Shown piece after piece: positions 17,021 through 24,920 of a stretch of 64,000 nt of DNA. The position numbers and the translations under genes are program-made. The notes below the pieces were generated by a model that saw nothing but the letters and a program-made list of their open reading frames with translations, searched no databases and was not told the DNA's origin. The DNA is from Myxococcus landrumus (GTDB lineage: Bacteria > Myxococcota > Myxococcia > Myxococcales > Myxococcaceae), in contig NZ_CP071091.1 of NCBI RefSeq assembly GCF_017301635.1, positions 2,988,001 to 3,052,000 of the forward strand. Direction: 5' to 3'. The number at the start of each line of letters is the position of its first letter. Position 1 is the first letter of the stretch.

Positions 17021-18481
17021 ATGCGATGTCGTGACACGGCGGTGTTGCTGGCTGTGCTGGTCGTCATGGGTTGCTCCCCGTCGAAAGACGAAGGTGGCGA
17101 AGGACCGGGGCCGGAGACGCCCGACGACTTCTACAAGAGCGGCTCCCGGCTGAAGGCGCAGGTGACGACCACGGTGGACGGCCTGCGCTGGCCGAGCGAA
17201 GGGCTCCTCTGGTTCGACATCACATTGAACCAACCCTGCTCCTGGGAAGAGACCGCCGCGGACGGCGCCGTCTCCTGCATCCCGCGCGAGATGAACTCCA
17301 TCCCCTCAGGGAAGGTCGGCTTCTACTTCGACGCGAGCTGCACCGAGGGGCTCATCATCCGGTCTGAACCTCTCACTCCAGGTCCCCACTTCGCGAGGAA
17401 GGGGGCCGCGTGTGGCGAGTACCCGCGCTACCACTTCATGGGGGACTTGGTCTCGAACACGACCGCGTACTTCCATGACGGCACGACGTGCTCGGCAGTG
17501 TCCCTGCCCCCCACGTCCAAGGTGTATCGCGTGGGAGCCATGGTGACCGCGGGGACCTTCGCGAGAGGGGCCTTGAAGGAGCGGACGAGGGACTCCGGCA
17601 TCTCGGCCCACTTCATCGACGGCGAAGATGGGTCGGCGCAATTCGCTCGCCTCCACGACACGGTCCGGGACACCGCCTGCGGGAACCACTGGGCAAGCGA
17701 CGGAAAGAAGCGCTGCCTGCCAGTCGGCGCCACCACCGCACACGGCCAGGGGGCCTTCGCCGCGGCGAACACGACGTGCACCGAACCCGCCTACTCCGCG
17801 ACCTGCATGACGGCGCCCCGCTTCGCGGTGACCTTCGCGCAATCGTCGTGTGCCCCTGGCTCCAAGGTCCACGAGGCCGGGGAGCAGGTCACCCAGGTCT
17901 ACAGCGCCGCGGGCGCGGGCGTGTGCCAGCCGCTCACGATGGTGCCTCCAGATACCCGCTTCTTCCGGGGGGGCGCAGAGATTCCGGCCTCCCACTTCGT
18001 GGAGCTGAAGGAGGTCGACCTCAAGACCCACGGCCGGCTCAAGGTGCGTGGGATGGCAGCGGGTGACTCGGTCCGGATTCCCGTCGTGGTGCACGACACC
18101 GAGCTCAACACCGACTGCAGGTTCCTGGAGGACGCGAGCCGAAAGCTGCGCTGCTTCCCCCTCTCGAACCTCAGCAGCAATCAAAGCCTCTTCGCGGACT
18201 CCGCATGCACGAGTCCGTTGGGCCTCGAAGACGTGCCGACGTGCGCGTCCTCTCCCCCATCCCGCCATGTCCTCGTGCGCACCTTCACTGCGACGACGCC
18301 GTACTACCGCGCCTACAACGCAGGCCCGAAGCACGACGGTCCCATTTTCGAACGCGCACCAGGGGGAGGGACGCCGAGCACCTGTCAGCCAGCGCAGCGT
18401 GCATCCGGGGCCACGTACTACTCACTGGGGACGGAAATCGCGGCGACTTCATTGGTTGAAGGCACGCGAATCCGGGAATGA
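17021..18481 (+). CDS. Array lipoprotein, paralogue 1
   Basis: Lipoprotein of 486 residues, function unknown. The signal is MRCRDTAVLLAVLVVMGC with lipobox VMGC, then an acidic/Gly linker (KDEGGEGPGPETPDD). The mature part is three repeats of about 146 residues. Each holds a Cys-x(11-13)-[RS]C-[LFI]-P signature (Cys at 73, 220 and 366) followed by an ACT or TCTEP element, and a YR-x-G element. Paired Cys in each module suggest disulfides and an extracytoplasmic location. Its neighbours 2 and 3 share the whole architecture. A conserved sequence block lies 67 bases upstream and a strong hairpin follows. I do not recognise a named function. Confidence 0.88.
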   Translation: MRCRDTAVLLAVLVVMGCSPSKDEGGEGPGPETPDDFYKSGSRLKAQVTTTVDGLRWPSEGLLWFDITLNQPCSWEETAADGAVSCIPREMNSIPSGKVGFYFDASCTEGLIIRSEPLTPGPHFARKGAACGEYPRYHFMGDLVSNTTAYFHDGTTCSAVSLPPTSKVYRVGAMVTAGTFARGALKERTRDSGISAHFIDGEDGSAQFARLHDTVRDTACGNHWASDGKKRCLPVGATTAHGQGAFAAANTTCTEPAYSATCMTAPRFAVTFAQSSCAPGSKVHEAGEQVTQVYSAAGAGVCQPLTMVPPDTRFFRGGAEIPASHFVELKEVDLKTHGRLKVRGMAAGDSVRIPVVVHDTELNTDCRFLEDASRKLRCFPLSNLSSNQSLFADSACTSPLGLEDVPTCASSPPSRHVLVRTFTATTPYYRAYNAGPKHDGPIFERAPGGGTPSTCQPAQRASGATYYSLGTEIAATSLVEGTRIRE

Positions 18482-18531
18482 CGCTCCAAGGTTGAGCGCG
18501 AAGCCTCTCCACTGCTGAGCGACCAAGACAT

Positions 18532-18563
18532 CGGCCCGGCTCTCTCGCATGGGGGCCGGGCCG
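18532..18563 (+). terminator. Array hairpin 2
   Basis: Stem CGGCCCGGCTCTC/GGGGGCCGGGCCG (13 bp with T-G pairs), 6-base loop, then CTGTGTTTCCAGG. The geometry is identical to the hairpin at 16856. It follows paralogue 1. Confidence 0.8.
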
Positions 18564-18626
18564 CTGTGTTTCCAGGCCCGCGTGGCAGCGCACAGCGACA
18601 GGGCAAGAGGACACACAACCCGTGCG

Positions 18627-18666
18627 GATTCAGTCCACAACGAATTGACGTTCATGCGACAATCGC
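18627..18666 (+). promoter_or_regulatory. Conserved upstream block of lipoprotein paralogue 2
   Basis: Counterpart of 16914-16953: GATTCA..., then CGAATTGACGTTCATGCGAC. It has the same 67-base distance to the start codon as in paralogue 1. Confidence 0.45.
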
Positions 18667-18733
18667 GGGGCCAGGGCCGGAGAGAGACGGCACGAGGGGG
18701 GGTCCACGGCTCGTGCCGCGTGCGGGAAGAACC

Positions 18734-20194
18734 ATGCGGAGTCGCTACACAGGGTTGTTGCTGGCAGTGACGGTGGTGCTGGGATGCCCCTCGTCAGATG
18801 ACGGAGGAGAAGGGCCTGGGGGCGGGAACCCCGAGGAGTTCTACAAGGGGGGCTCACGTCTCAAGGCCCAGGTGACGAAGACAGCGGAGGGCGTGCGCTG
18901 GCCGAGCGAGGGGTATCAGTGGTTCGACAGCACGTTGAACCAGATCTGCCTCTGGCAGGAGACCGGTACGGATGGAGCCTTCTCCTGCGTACCGCGAGAC
19001 ATGGACACCCTCCCCAACGGCGAGGCGGGCTTTTTCGTCGATGCGAGCTGCACGGAGAAGCTGCTCAGCCGGAGCGCGCCGCTGCCTTCGGGCTCCCACT
19101 TCGTGAGGAAGCAGGGCGCCTGTGGCGAACCCTCGCGCTTCTACTCCGTGGGGGAGCCGTTCACGAACACGACCGCGTACTACAAGTCCGGCGCGAGCTG
19201 CCGCTCCTTCTCCGTGCCGTCCAACGACAAGATGTACCGGGTCGGGGCGGAGGTGGCCGCGGGAACCTTCGCCCGAGGAACGCTGCGCATCGGGGTGAGC
19301 GACGCCCGCCTGTCGCTCCAGTTCATCGAAGGCGAGGATGGCTCGGGGCAGTTCGTCCGCCTCATGGACACGGCCCGGAACACCGCCTGTGGGGCGCGCT
19401 GGGCGAGCGACGGGAAGTCTCGATGCCTGCCGCTCGGCCCCACCACCGCACTGGGCCAGTTGCCCTTCACCGCGGCGAACGAGTCGTGCACCGAAACCGC
19501 GTTCGCCTCGACCTGCGTGACGGCGCCCCGCTTCGCGGTGAACTACTCGCAAGGGCCGTGTGGGCCTGGCGCCAAGGTTCATGAGGTCGGGGAGCAGCTC
19601 GCGCAGGCCTACTCCTCGGCGGGTTCGGGCGTGTGCCAGCCACTCACGCGGGCGCCTGTCGATACGTTCTACTTCCGCGCGGGAGCCGAGGTTCCCCCCT
19701 CCAACTTCGTGGAGGCGAAGGAGATCGACATCAAGACCCATGGCCGGCTCAAGGTGCGCGGCGTGGCGCTGGGTGACTCGGTCAAGGTTCCCCTGATGCT
19801 GCACGACACCGAGCTGAACACCCCCTGCGACTTCATGGAGGACATGAACCGGAAGCTGCGCTGCTTCCCCAGCTCGAGCACCTTCACCAGCAACGACCTC
19901 TTCGCAGATGCCGCCTGCACGACGCCCCTGGCCATCGATGACAACCCGACGTGCGCGGCGGCACCCCCTTCCCGTTACATCATCCAGTCCACCTTCACGG
20001 GAGACGGGCCCCCGCGCTACCGCGCGTACCACGCAGGCGCGAAGCACGACGGTCCCGTCTTCGTACGCCCCATGGGCGGAGGGACGCCGGCGGGTTGTCG
20101 GTCCGCACAGCGGATTCCGGAGGCCACGTACTACAAGCTGGGCGCGGAGATCGCCGCCACCTCACTGGTCGAAGGCACGCCAGGACGAGACTGA
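18734..20194 (+). CDS. Array lipoprotein, paralogue 2
   Basis: Lipoprotein of 486 residues, exactly the length of paralogue 1. The ATG at 18734 gives MRSRYTGLLLAVTVVLGC with lipobox VLGC. The longer in-frame upstream extension is basic and out of character, so I reject it. The mature protein repeats the three-module plan, with shared stretches such as GSRLKAQVT, IEGEDGSGQFVRL, IKTHGRLKVRG and DTELNTPC. The C-terminus YRAYHAGAKHDGPVF and SLVEGT matches paralogue 1. Its own upstream block and downstream hairpin suggest it can be transcribed separately. The function is unknown; the role could be adhesion or surface display. Confidence 0.88.
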   Translation: MRSRYTGLLLAVTVVLGCPSSDDGGEGPGGGNPEEFYKGGSRLKAQVTKTAEGVRWPSEGYQWFDSTLNQICLWQETGTDGAFSCVPRDMDTLPNGEAGFFVDASCTEKLLSRSAPLPSGSHFVRKQGACGEPSRFYSVGEPFTNTTAYYKSGASCRSFSVPSNDKMYRVGAEVAAGTFARGTLRIGVSDARLSLQFIEGEDGSGQFVRLMDTARNTACGARWASDGKSRCLPLGPTTALGQLPFTAANESCTETAFASTCVTAPRFAVNYSQGPCGPGAKVHEVGEQLAQAYSSAGSGVCQPLTRAPVDTFYFRAGAEVPPSNFVEAKEIDIKTHGRLKVRGVALGDSVKVPLMLHDTELNTPCDFMEDMNRKLRCFPSSSTFTSNDLFADAACTTPLAIDDNPTCAAAPPSRYIIQSTFTGDGPPRYRAYHAGAKHDGPVFVRPMGGGTPAGCRSAQRIPEATYYKLGAEIAATSLVEGTPGRD

Positions 20195-20244
20195 CGCTCC
20201 GGGGTTGAGCACCAAGACGCCTCACCATGGCGGATGAGAGACGA

Positions 20245-20276
20245 CGGCCCGGACCCCTTTCACGGAGGCCGGGCCG
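20245..20276 (+). terminator. Array hairpin 3
   Basis: Arms CGGCCCGGACCCC and GGAGGCCGGGCCG (two mismatches) with a 6-base loop, then CTGTCGTTCCAG. Same 13-6-13 geometry. It follows paralogue 2. Confidence 0.75.
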
Positions 20277-20458
20277 CTGTCGTTCCAGATTTGGGATTCT
20301 TGAGCGGCGCAACGTTTGGAGGCTGAACCCATGACATCGGTCGACTGTCGGGTTGTCGCCGCGCTGCGTTGGGGCTAAGCCCATGTCTCCGGCCTTGGGG
20401 GCTGGATGGACGCGGCATGGGGGCCGCGCCACTACTCGAGCATCATCGGGAACACACC

Positions 20459-21925
20459 ATGCGTTGCATCTACACAGGATTGGTGCTGGCTGTGCTGTGG
20501 GGGACTGGTTGCGGTGGAACCAAGGACTCGGATGACGACAACAATCCGGGGCCGGGTGGCGAACCAGGAGGGACCATCAACCTCGCCGACTTCTACAAGA
20601 GCGGCTCGCGCATCAAGGCCCAGGTGACGACCACGACCGACGGCCTGCGCTGGCCGGATGAGTGGCACGACAGCAAGCTGAAGAAGCCTTGCACCTGGGA
20701 GACCGCGGGCGCGGATGGTGCCCTCTACTGCGTGCCGGGTGGCATGGAGTACATCCCGAATGGAGGCTCGGGTTACTACTTCGATGCGAGCTGCACCGAG
20801 GGCATCGTGGTCACCTCCGAGCCCGTGGCCGCGACTGACTTCTTCGTGAAGCGCAGCACCGGATGTGGCGTGAACCCGCGCTACCACACCGTGGGCGCCG
20901 AAATCACGACGTCCGTCTACGCCAAGAGCAGCTCGGGCACCTGCTCCTCCATTCCCGTGTCGACGGGCTTCAAGGCCTATCGCCCCGGTCCCGAGGTCGC
21001 CGCTGGCACCTTCGTTCGCGCCACGGTGAAGCAGAAGCAGACCGACAAGGGCGTCACGGTTCACTTCATGGAGGGTGAGGACGGCTCGGCGCAGTTCCAC
21101 CACGTCCAGGACACGGCCCGGAACACGGAGTGCGCCATCCAGAAGGCGAGCGACAACAAGCTGCGCTGCCTGCCCTCCGGTGCCACCACCGCGTCGGGCA
21201 ATGCGGCGATCGCCTCGGTGAACTCGACCTGCACCGAGCCCGCCTTCTATTCCACCTGCGGGACGCCCGAGTTCGCGGTGACCTTCGAGCAGGACCGGTG
21301 TGGTCCCGGCGCCAAGGTCTACGCGACCGGTGCGAAGGTCACGCAGATCTACGGCACGACGGGCACGGGCTCGTGCCAGGCGCACCCGCAGACGCCTCCG
21401 AACTTCACCTACTACCGCGCGGGCGCGGAGATTGCCGCCGCGAGCTTCGTGGAGGCGAAGGAGCTCGACATCAAGACCTTTGGCCGGCTCAAGGTGCGTG
21501 GCGCGGGAATGGGCGACAAGGTCCAGATTCCCATGATGCTGCACGACACGCAGCTGAACACCCCCTGTGCCTTCATGAAGGACTCGGCGGGCGCGAAGCG
21601 TTGCTTCCCCACCTCCAGCATCTTCTCCACGGGGACCCTCTTCGCGGATGACGCGTGCAAGAACCCGGTGGGCCTCGCCAACACGACCACGTGCACCCCG
21701 GACCGCTACGTGCTCGCGAACGACGTGTCGAATCCGTCGGACACGACCTACCGCGCGTACAACGTGGGCCAGCAGTTCAATGGCACCGTCTACGTCAGCA
21801 TGGTGTTCGGCACCGGCGCGCCCCGCTGCATGCAGACCGAGCGCATCCCCGGGTCCACGTACTACACCCTGGGCTCCGAGATTGCCGCCGCGTCGTTGGT
21901 CCTGGGCACGACCAAGGTGGAGTAA
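20459..21925 (+). CDS. Array lipoprotein, paralogue 3
   Basis: Lipoprotein of 488 residues with signal MRCIYTGLVLAVLWGTGC (lipobox GTGC) and linker SDDDNNPGPGGEPGG. Three modules as in the other paralogues; shared elements include GSRIKAQVTTTTDGLRW, GEDGSAQFHHVQDTARNT, LDIKTFGRLKVRG and DTQLNTPC. It is somewhat more diverged than copies 1 and 2. Its upstream region of 264 bases does not carry the 40-base block seen before copies 1 and 2, so its control may differ. The collapsed fourth copy resembles this one most (GCG-TKDSD after the lipobox). Confidence 0.88.
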   Translation: MRCIYTGLVLAVLWGTGCGGTKDSDDDNNPGPGGEPGGTINLADFYKSGSRIKAQVTTTTDGLRWPDEWHDSKLKKPCTWETAGADGALYCVPGGMEYIPNGGSGYYFDASCTEGIVVTSEPVAATDFFVKRSTGCGVNPRYHTVGAEITTSVYAKSSSGTCSSIPVSTGFKAYRPGPEVAAGTFVRATVKQKQTDKGVTVHFMEGEDGSAQFHHVQDTARNTECAIQKASDNKLRCLPSGATTASGNAAIASVNSTCTEPAFYSTCGTPEFAVTFEQDRCGPGAKVYATGAKVTQIYGTTGTGSCQAHPQTPPNFTYYRAGAEIAAASFVEAKELDIKTFGRLKVRGAGMGDKVQIPMMLHDTQLNTPCAFMKDSAGAKRCFPTSSIFSTGTLFADDACKNPVGLANTTTCTPDRYVLANDVSNPSDTTYRAYNVGQQFNGTVYVSMVFGTGAPRCMQTERIPGSTYYTLGSEIAAASLVLGTTKVE

Positions 21926-21972
21926 CGCTTCGGAGCAAGCCTCGCGGCGTCCGCGCCGCGACGTAACTCCAC

Positions 21973-22010
21973 ACAACGACCCGGTCACCTCTTGGTGGTC
22001 GGGTCGTTGT
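21973..22010 (+). terminator. Array hairpin 4
   Basis: A 17-bp stem, from ACAACGACCCGG... to ...CGGGTCGTTGT, with two G-T pairs and a 4-base loop, followed by CATTCCAG. It follows paralogue 3. It is a diverged relative of the other array hairpins. Confidence 0.8.
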
Positions 22011-22026
22011 CATTCCAGCAGACTTC

Positions 22027-22336
22027 GTGTCAACTGGACACTCAATCTTCCTGCGCCTTGTGCACCTGATGGGATGCGGGAGCACGAAGGATTCGGATGA
22101 AGAGGGGCCTGGGGGAGAGCCACCGAAGGAGGTATCGCACCTGCGCAGTGGGCGCGCGGTACGAGGGAGCCATCCATGTCTGGGTTCAGGCCAGCCCCAG
22201 CGCACCCGCCGAATGCATGCAGGGAGAACGTCAGTCTGGCCATGCATTCTACTGTCTCGGCGAGGAGCTTCCCGCCTGGTCGCTGGTTCAGGGGACGAAG
22301 CGCATCGACTGGCATTCCGCGAGGGTGAGAGCCTGA
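22027..22336 (+). pseudogene. Collapsed fourth copy of the array lipoprotein
   Basis: The first part reads (one frame) a hydrophobic stretch, then LMGCGSTKDSDEEGPGGEP, matching the lipobox and linker of paralogue 3. From 22133 a different frame reads YRTCAVGARYEGAIHVWVQ, later MQGERQSGHAFYCLGEELP and SLVQGTKRID, matching the last about 60 residues of the paralogues. Everything between, about 400 residues, is missing and the junction shifts frame, so no full-length product can form. A related hairpin follows at 22338. Decay by internal deletion is the best explanation. Confidence 0.85.
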
Positions 22337-22337
22337 C

Positions 22338-22371
22338 GACGGCCCGGTCCTCTCTGAGTGGCCAGGCCGTC
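22338..22371 (+). terminator. Array hairpin 5
   Basis: Stem GACGGCC.GGTCC against GTGGCC.GGCCGTC with one internal mismatch, followed by TGTCTTTTC. It is the diverged partner of hairpins 1-4, after the collapsed copy. Confidence 0.6.
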
Positions 22372-22412
22372 TGTCTTTTCATCTCCGCGTCGCCCCAGGG
22401 CGCGTGGACCGC

Positions 22413-23033
22413 TCAACCTCGCGAAGGCTCGCACCCCAGCGTCATCTCGGGGAAGGCTGCGGACCACGCGGACCGAATGGCAACCAACGTGGCCTTCGCA
22501 TCCTGCGCATTGGCACTCCCCTCCCCCACCTGCTCCCAGAAAGGGAAGTGCGCGAACACCGCCTCCTGATTCGCCATCACCTCGCGGTGAAGGGCGCCCG
22601 CATCCTGGGCACGGAGGGTCCGCAACACCTCGAACTGGTCGCGCGCGTTCTTCCCTTTCAGCGCGGACTCCGTGGGAACCACTCCAGCGAACGACGCGCC
22701 GAAGAAGGCGCCCAGCACACGAACCGTCCCCTGGATGTGGTCATTGAACACGTCGAGTGCCTCGGCGGGAACCCAGAGCTCCACGTGCTCTCGGCCCCCC
22801 ACCTGCTGCACCTCGAAGGAACGTGCATGCGAGTCCTCGACGTCGAACTCCGAGACGTAACCGGCCAGCGTCCCGCTCTTCGTGTTCCAATCCCGAGCAA
22901 TCTGCTCCGCGTACCCACGATTGAGCACCGGATAGAAGATGGGTTGGTCTGGCAGGCGCGGCGGAAACCGCCGCATCCCAGCCCGGTAGATCAACAGCAA
23001 CTCCTCAAGCCCGACAGGTCGAAACAGAATCAC
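22413..23033 (-). CDS. ADP-ribosylation/crystallin J1-like small protein
   Basis: Protein of 206 residues. The first about 115 residues (FRPVGLEELLLIYRAGMRRF, PPRLPDQPIFYPVLNRGYAEQ, IARDWNTKSG, VELWVPAEALDVFNDHI) match a family that databases label ADP-ribosylation/crystallin J1; that name comes from weak similarity and no activity is established. The C-terminal about 80 residues (FEVLRTLRAQDAGALHREVM...FPFWEQVG) are an Ala-rich helical extension I do not recognise. It has no signal peptide. It follows the GspE-like gene by 42 bases on the same strand and may be co-transcribed. Confidence 0.75.
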   Translation of the reverse strand: MILFRPVGLEELLLIYRAGMRRFPPRLPDQPIFYPVLNRGYAEQIARDWNTKSGTLAGYVSEFDVEDSHARSFEVQQVGGREHVELWVPAEALDVFNDHIQGTVRVLGAFFGASFAGVVPTESALKGKNARDQFEVLRTLRAQDAGALHREVMANQEAVFAHFPFWEQVGEGSANAQDAKATLVAIRSAWSAAFPEMTLGCEPSRG

Positions 23034-23075
23034 GGCACTGCTCCCACACCCACGAAGACCCGATACTTCGTCGCC

Positions 23076-24920
23076 CTACGCCGACGTCATGCGTACCACT
23101 TCATCGAAGGCGGTGAGCCCCTGCGCCAGCTTGCGCACCGCGGCCTCGCGCAGCGTGCGCATGCCTCCGCGCCGGGCAATCTCCACCAGCTTCTCGTACG
23201 GCGACTCGCGAGCAATGTGCTCTCGCAGCTCGCCATTCGTGGTGACGATTTCAAAGACACCCGTACGGCCCACGTAGCCCGTGCCTCGGCACCTCACGCA
23301 GCCCGCGCCCTTGAGCACCCGCACTCCCCCCGGCAACAACGGCAACGGGGCCTGGAGCGCCAGCAGCTCATCGGGTGTGAGGCTCGCCTCCTCCGCGCAA
23401 TGACTGCACACCCGTCGCAGCAGTCGCTGCGCCATGACCCCGAGCAGGCTCTGCGCCAGGAGGAACGAGGGCACACCCAGGTCCCTCATTCGCGCCACCG
23501 CCCCCAACGCGTCATTCGTGTGCAGCGTGGACAGCACCAGGTGGCCCGTGAGCGCGGACTGGATGGCGTTCTCCGCCGTCTCCGTGTCGCGAATCTCGCC
23601 CACCATGATGACGTCCGGGTCCTGGCGCAGGATGTGGCGCAGCGCCCCCGCGAAGTCGAGCCCCACCTTGGGCTGCACCTGCACCTGGTTGAAGGCGTCC
23701 CACACCATTTCGATGGGGTCTTCAATCGTGGTGACGTTGACGTCCGGCCCCGCCAGCGCCTTGAGCGCCGAGTAGAGCGTCGTCGTCTTCCCGCTGCCCG
23801 TGGGCCCCGTGACGAGGATGAGCCCATGCGGCTGGTCTATCCACGACTCGAAGGAGCCCTTCTCGTCCGGCTCGAACCCGAGCTGGGCAATGTCCTGCAC
23901 CAGCGTCTCCGGGTCGAAGATGCGGATGACCACCTTCTCGCCGAAGGCCGTGGGCAGCGTGCTGACGCGCAACTCCACCTCGCGCCCGTCCCGCTCCGTC
24001 TTGATGCGGCCGTCCTGCGCCTTGCGCTTCTCCGAGATGTCGATGCGCGCGAGCATCTTCACGCGCGAGACGATGGGCGGATGCACCTGCGCCGGCAGCG
24101 AGTACACCGGGTGCAGCACACCGTCGATGCGCAGCCGCACCACGCTGGTGGACCGCTTGGGCTCGATGTGGATATCCGAGGCGCGGTTGTCGAACGCGTA
24201 GCGCAAGAGGTAGTCCACCGCCTGGACCACGGGCCGGTCCGACGCCTCCAACTCCTGCGTCCCGCTGAGCGAGACGAGCTGCTCGAAGTTGGAGACTTGC
24301 TGCGCGCTCGCCACGCTGCCGAAGTCATCCGCCGCGCGCGCCAGCGTCTTCTTGAAGCCATAGATGTCCGAGATGGCCTTGAGGATGTCCGCCTTCGCGC
24401 TCAACACCGGCTCCACGGGCATCCCCGTGAGCCGATGGAAGCTCTCGAACAACTCGCGGTCGAACGGATTGGCCACGGCGACCACCAGCCGCCCCTGGGC
24501 CGTGCGCTCCAGAGGCAGCAGGACATGCTTCTGCGCATAGGGCCGGGACACGGTGCGCGTGGCCAGCGTCATGTCCAGCTTGAGCGGGTCTATCTTCCGA
24601 TAGGCCAGCCCCGCCGCGCGGGCGGCGGCCTCGGTGACGCGGTCCTCGTCCAGCACACCCCGGCCATTGGCCAGGGGTATCTGGAATGCGGCCACCACCT
24701 CCACCGGCGACACGTCGTACCGTGCGGCATCCTTGCCGCCAGTGGCCGTCTGCGTCTTGAGGACGCGGGCTCTCGCCGCGCCCTCCTTCGCGAGCACCTC
24801 CTGGGCTTGCTGTGGTGTCAGCAGCCCTTGCCCCACGAGCGCCTCGAGGACGAACAGGGTGGTGAAATCAACCCGGCTCCTCGCCGGCGATGGGCTCGAG
24901 CCGCTCACTGCTTGTGCCAA
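23076..24920 (-). CDS. GspE/PilB-family secretion or pilus assembly ATPase
   Basis: Hexameric ATPase that powers type II secretion or type IV pilus extension, 614 residues. An N-terminal T2SSE-N-type domain is followed by the ATPase domain: Walker A GPTGSGKTTTLYSAL (Lys about 377), Asp box TTIEDPIE, Walker B LRQDPDVIMVGEIRD, His box LSTLHTNDALGA. The zinc-binding Cys tetrad is C505xxC508 and C541xxC544. Start: the TTG at 24920 has GGAAGGAG 6 bases upstream; a GTG at 24908 overlapping the upstream stop (GTGA) is the alternative. Either way it overlaps the protease gene. No other Gsp or Pil gene is in the window, so the machine it serves is undetermined. Confidence 0.9.
   Translation of the reverse strand: MAQAVSGSSPSPARSRVDFTTLFVLEALVGQGLLTPQQAQEVLAKEGAARARVLKTQTATGGKDAARYDVSPVEVVAAFQIPLANGRGVLDEDRVTEAAARAAGLAYRKIDPLKLDMTLATRTVSRPYAQKHVLLPLERTAQGRLVVAVANPFDRELFESFHRLTGMPVEPVLSAKADILKAISDIYGFKKTLARAADDFGSVASAQQVSNFEQLVSLSGTQELEASDRPVVQAVDYLLRYAFDNRASDIHIEPKRSTSVVRLRIDGVLHPVYSLPAQVHPPIVSRVKMLARIDISEKRKAQDGRIKTERDGREVELRVSTLPTAFGEKVVIRIFDPETLVQDIAQLGFEPDEKGSFESWIDQPHGLILVTGPTGSGKTTTLYSALKALAGPDVNVTTIEDPIEMVWDAFNQVQVQPKVGLDFAGALRHILRQDPDVIMVGEIRDTETAENAIQSALTGHLVLSTLHTNDALGAVARMRDLGVPSFLLAQSLLGVMAQRLLRRVCSHCAEEASLTPDELLALQAPLPLLPGGVRVLKGAGCVRCRGTGYVGRTGVFEIVTTNGELREHIARESPYEKLVEIARRGGMRTLREAAVRKLAQGLTAFDEVVRMTSA

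Noticed and set aside
17021-22336. CRISPR or other DNA-level repeat array
   Set aside because: The repeats are whole genes and terminators, not short repeats with regular spacers.
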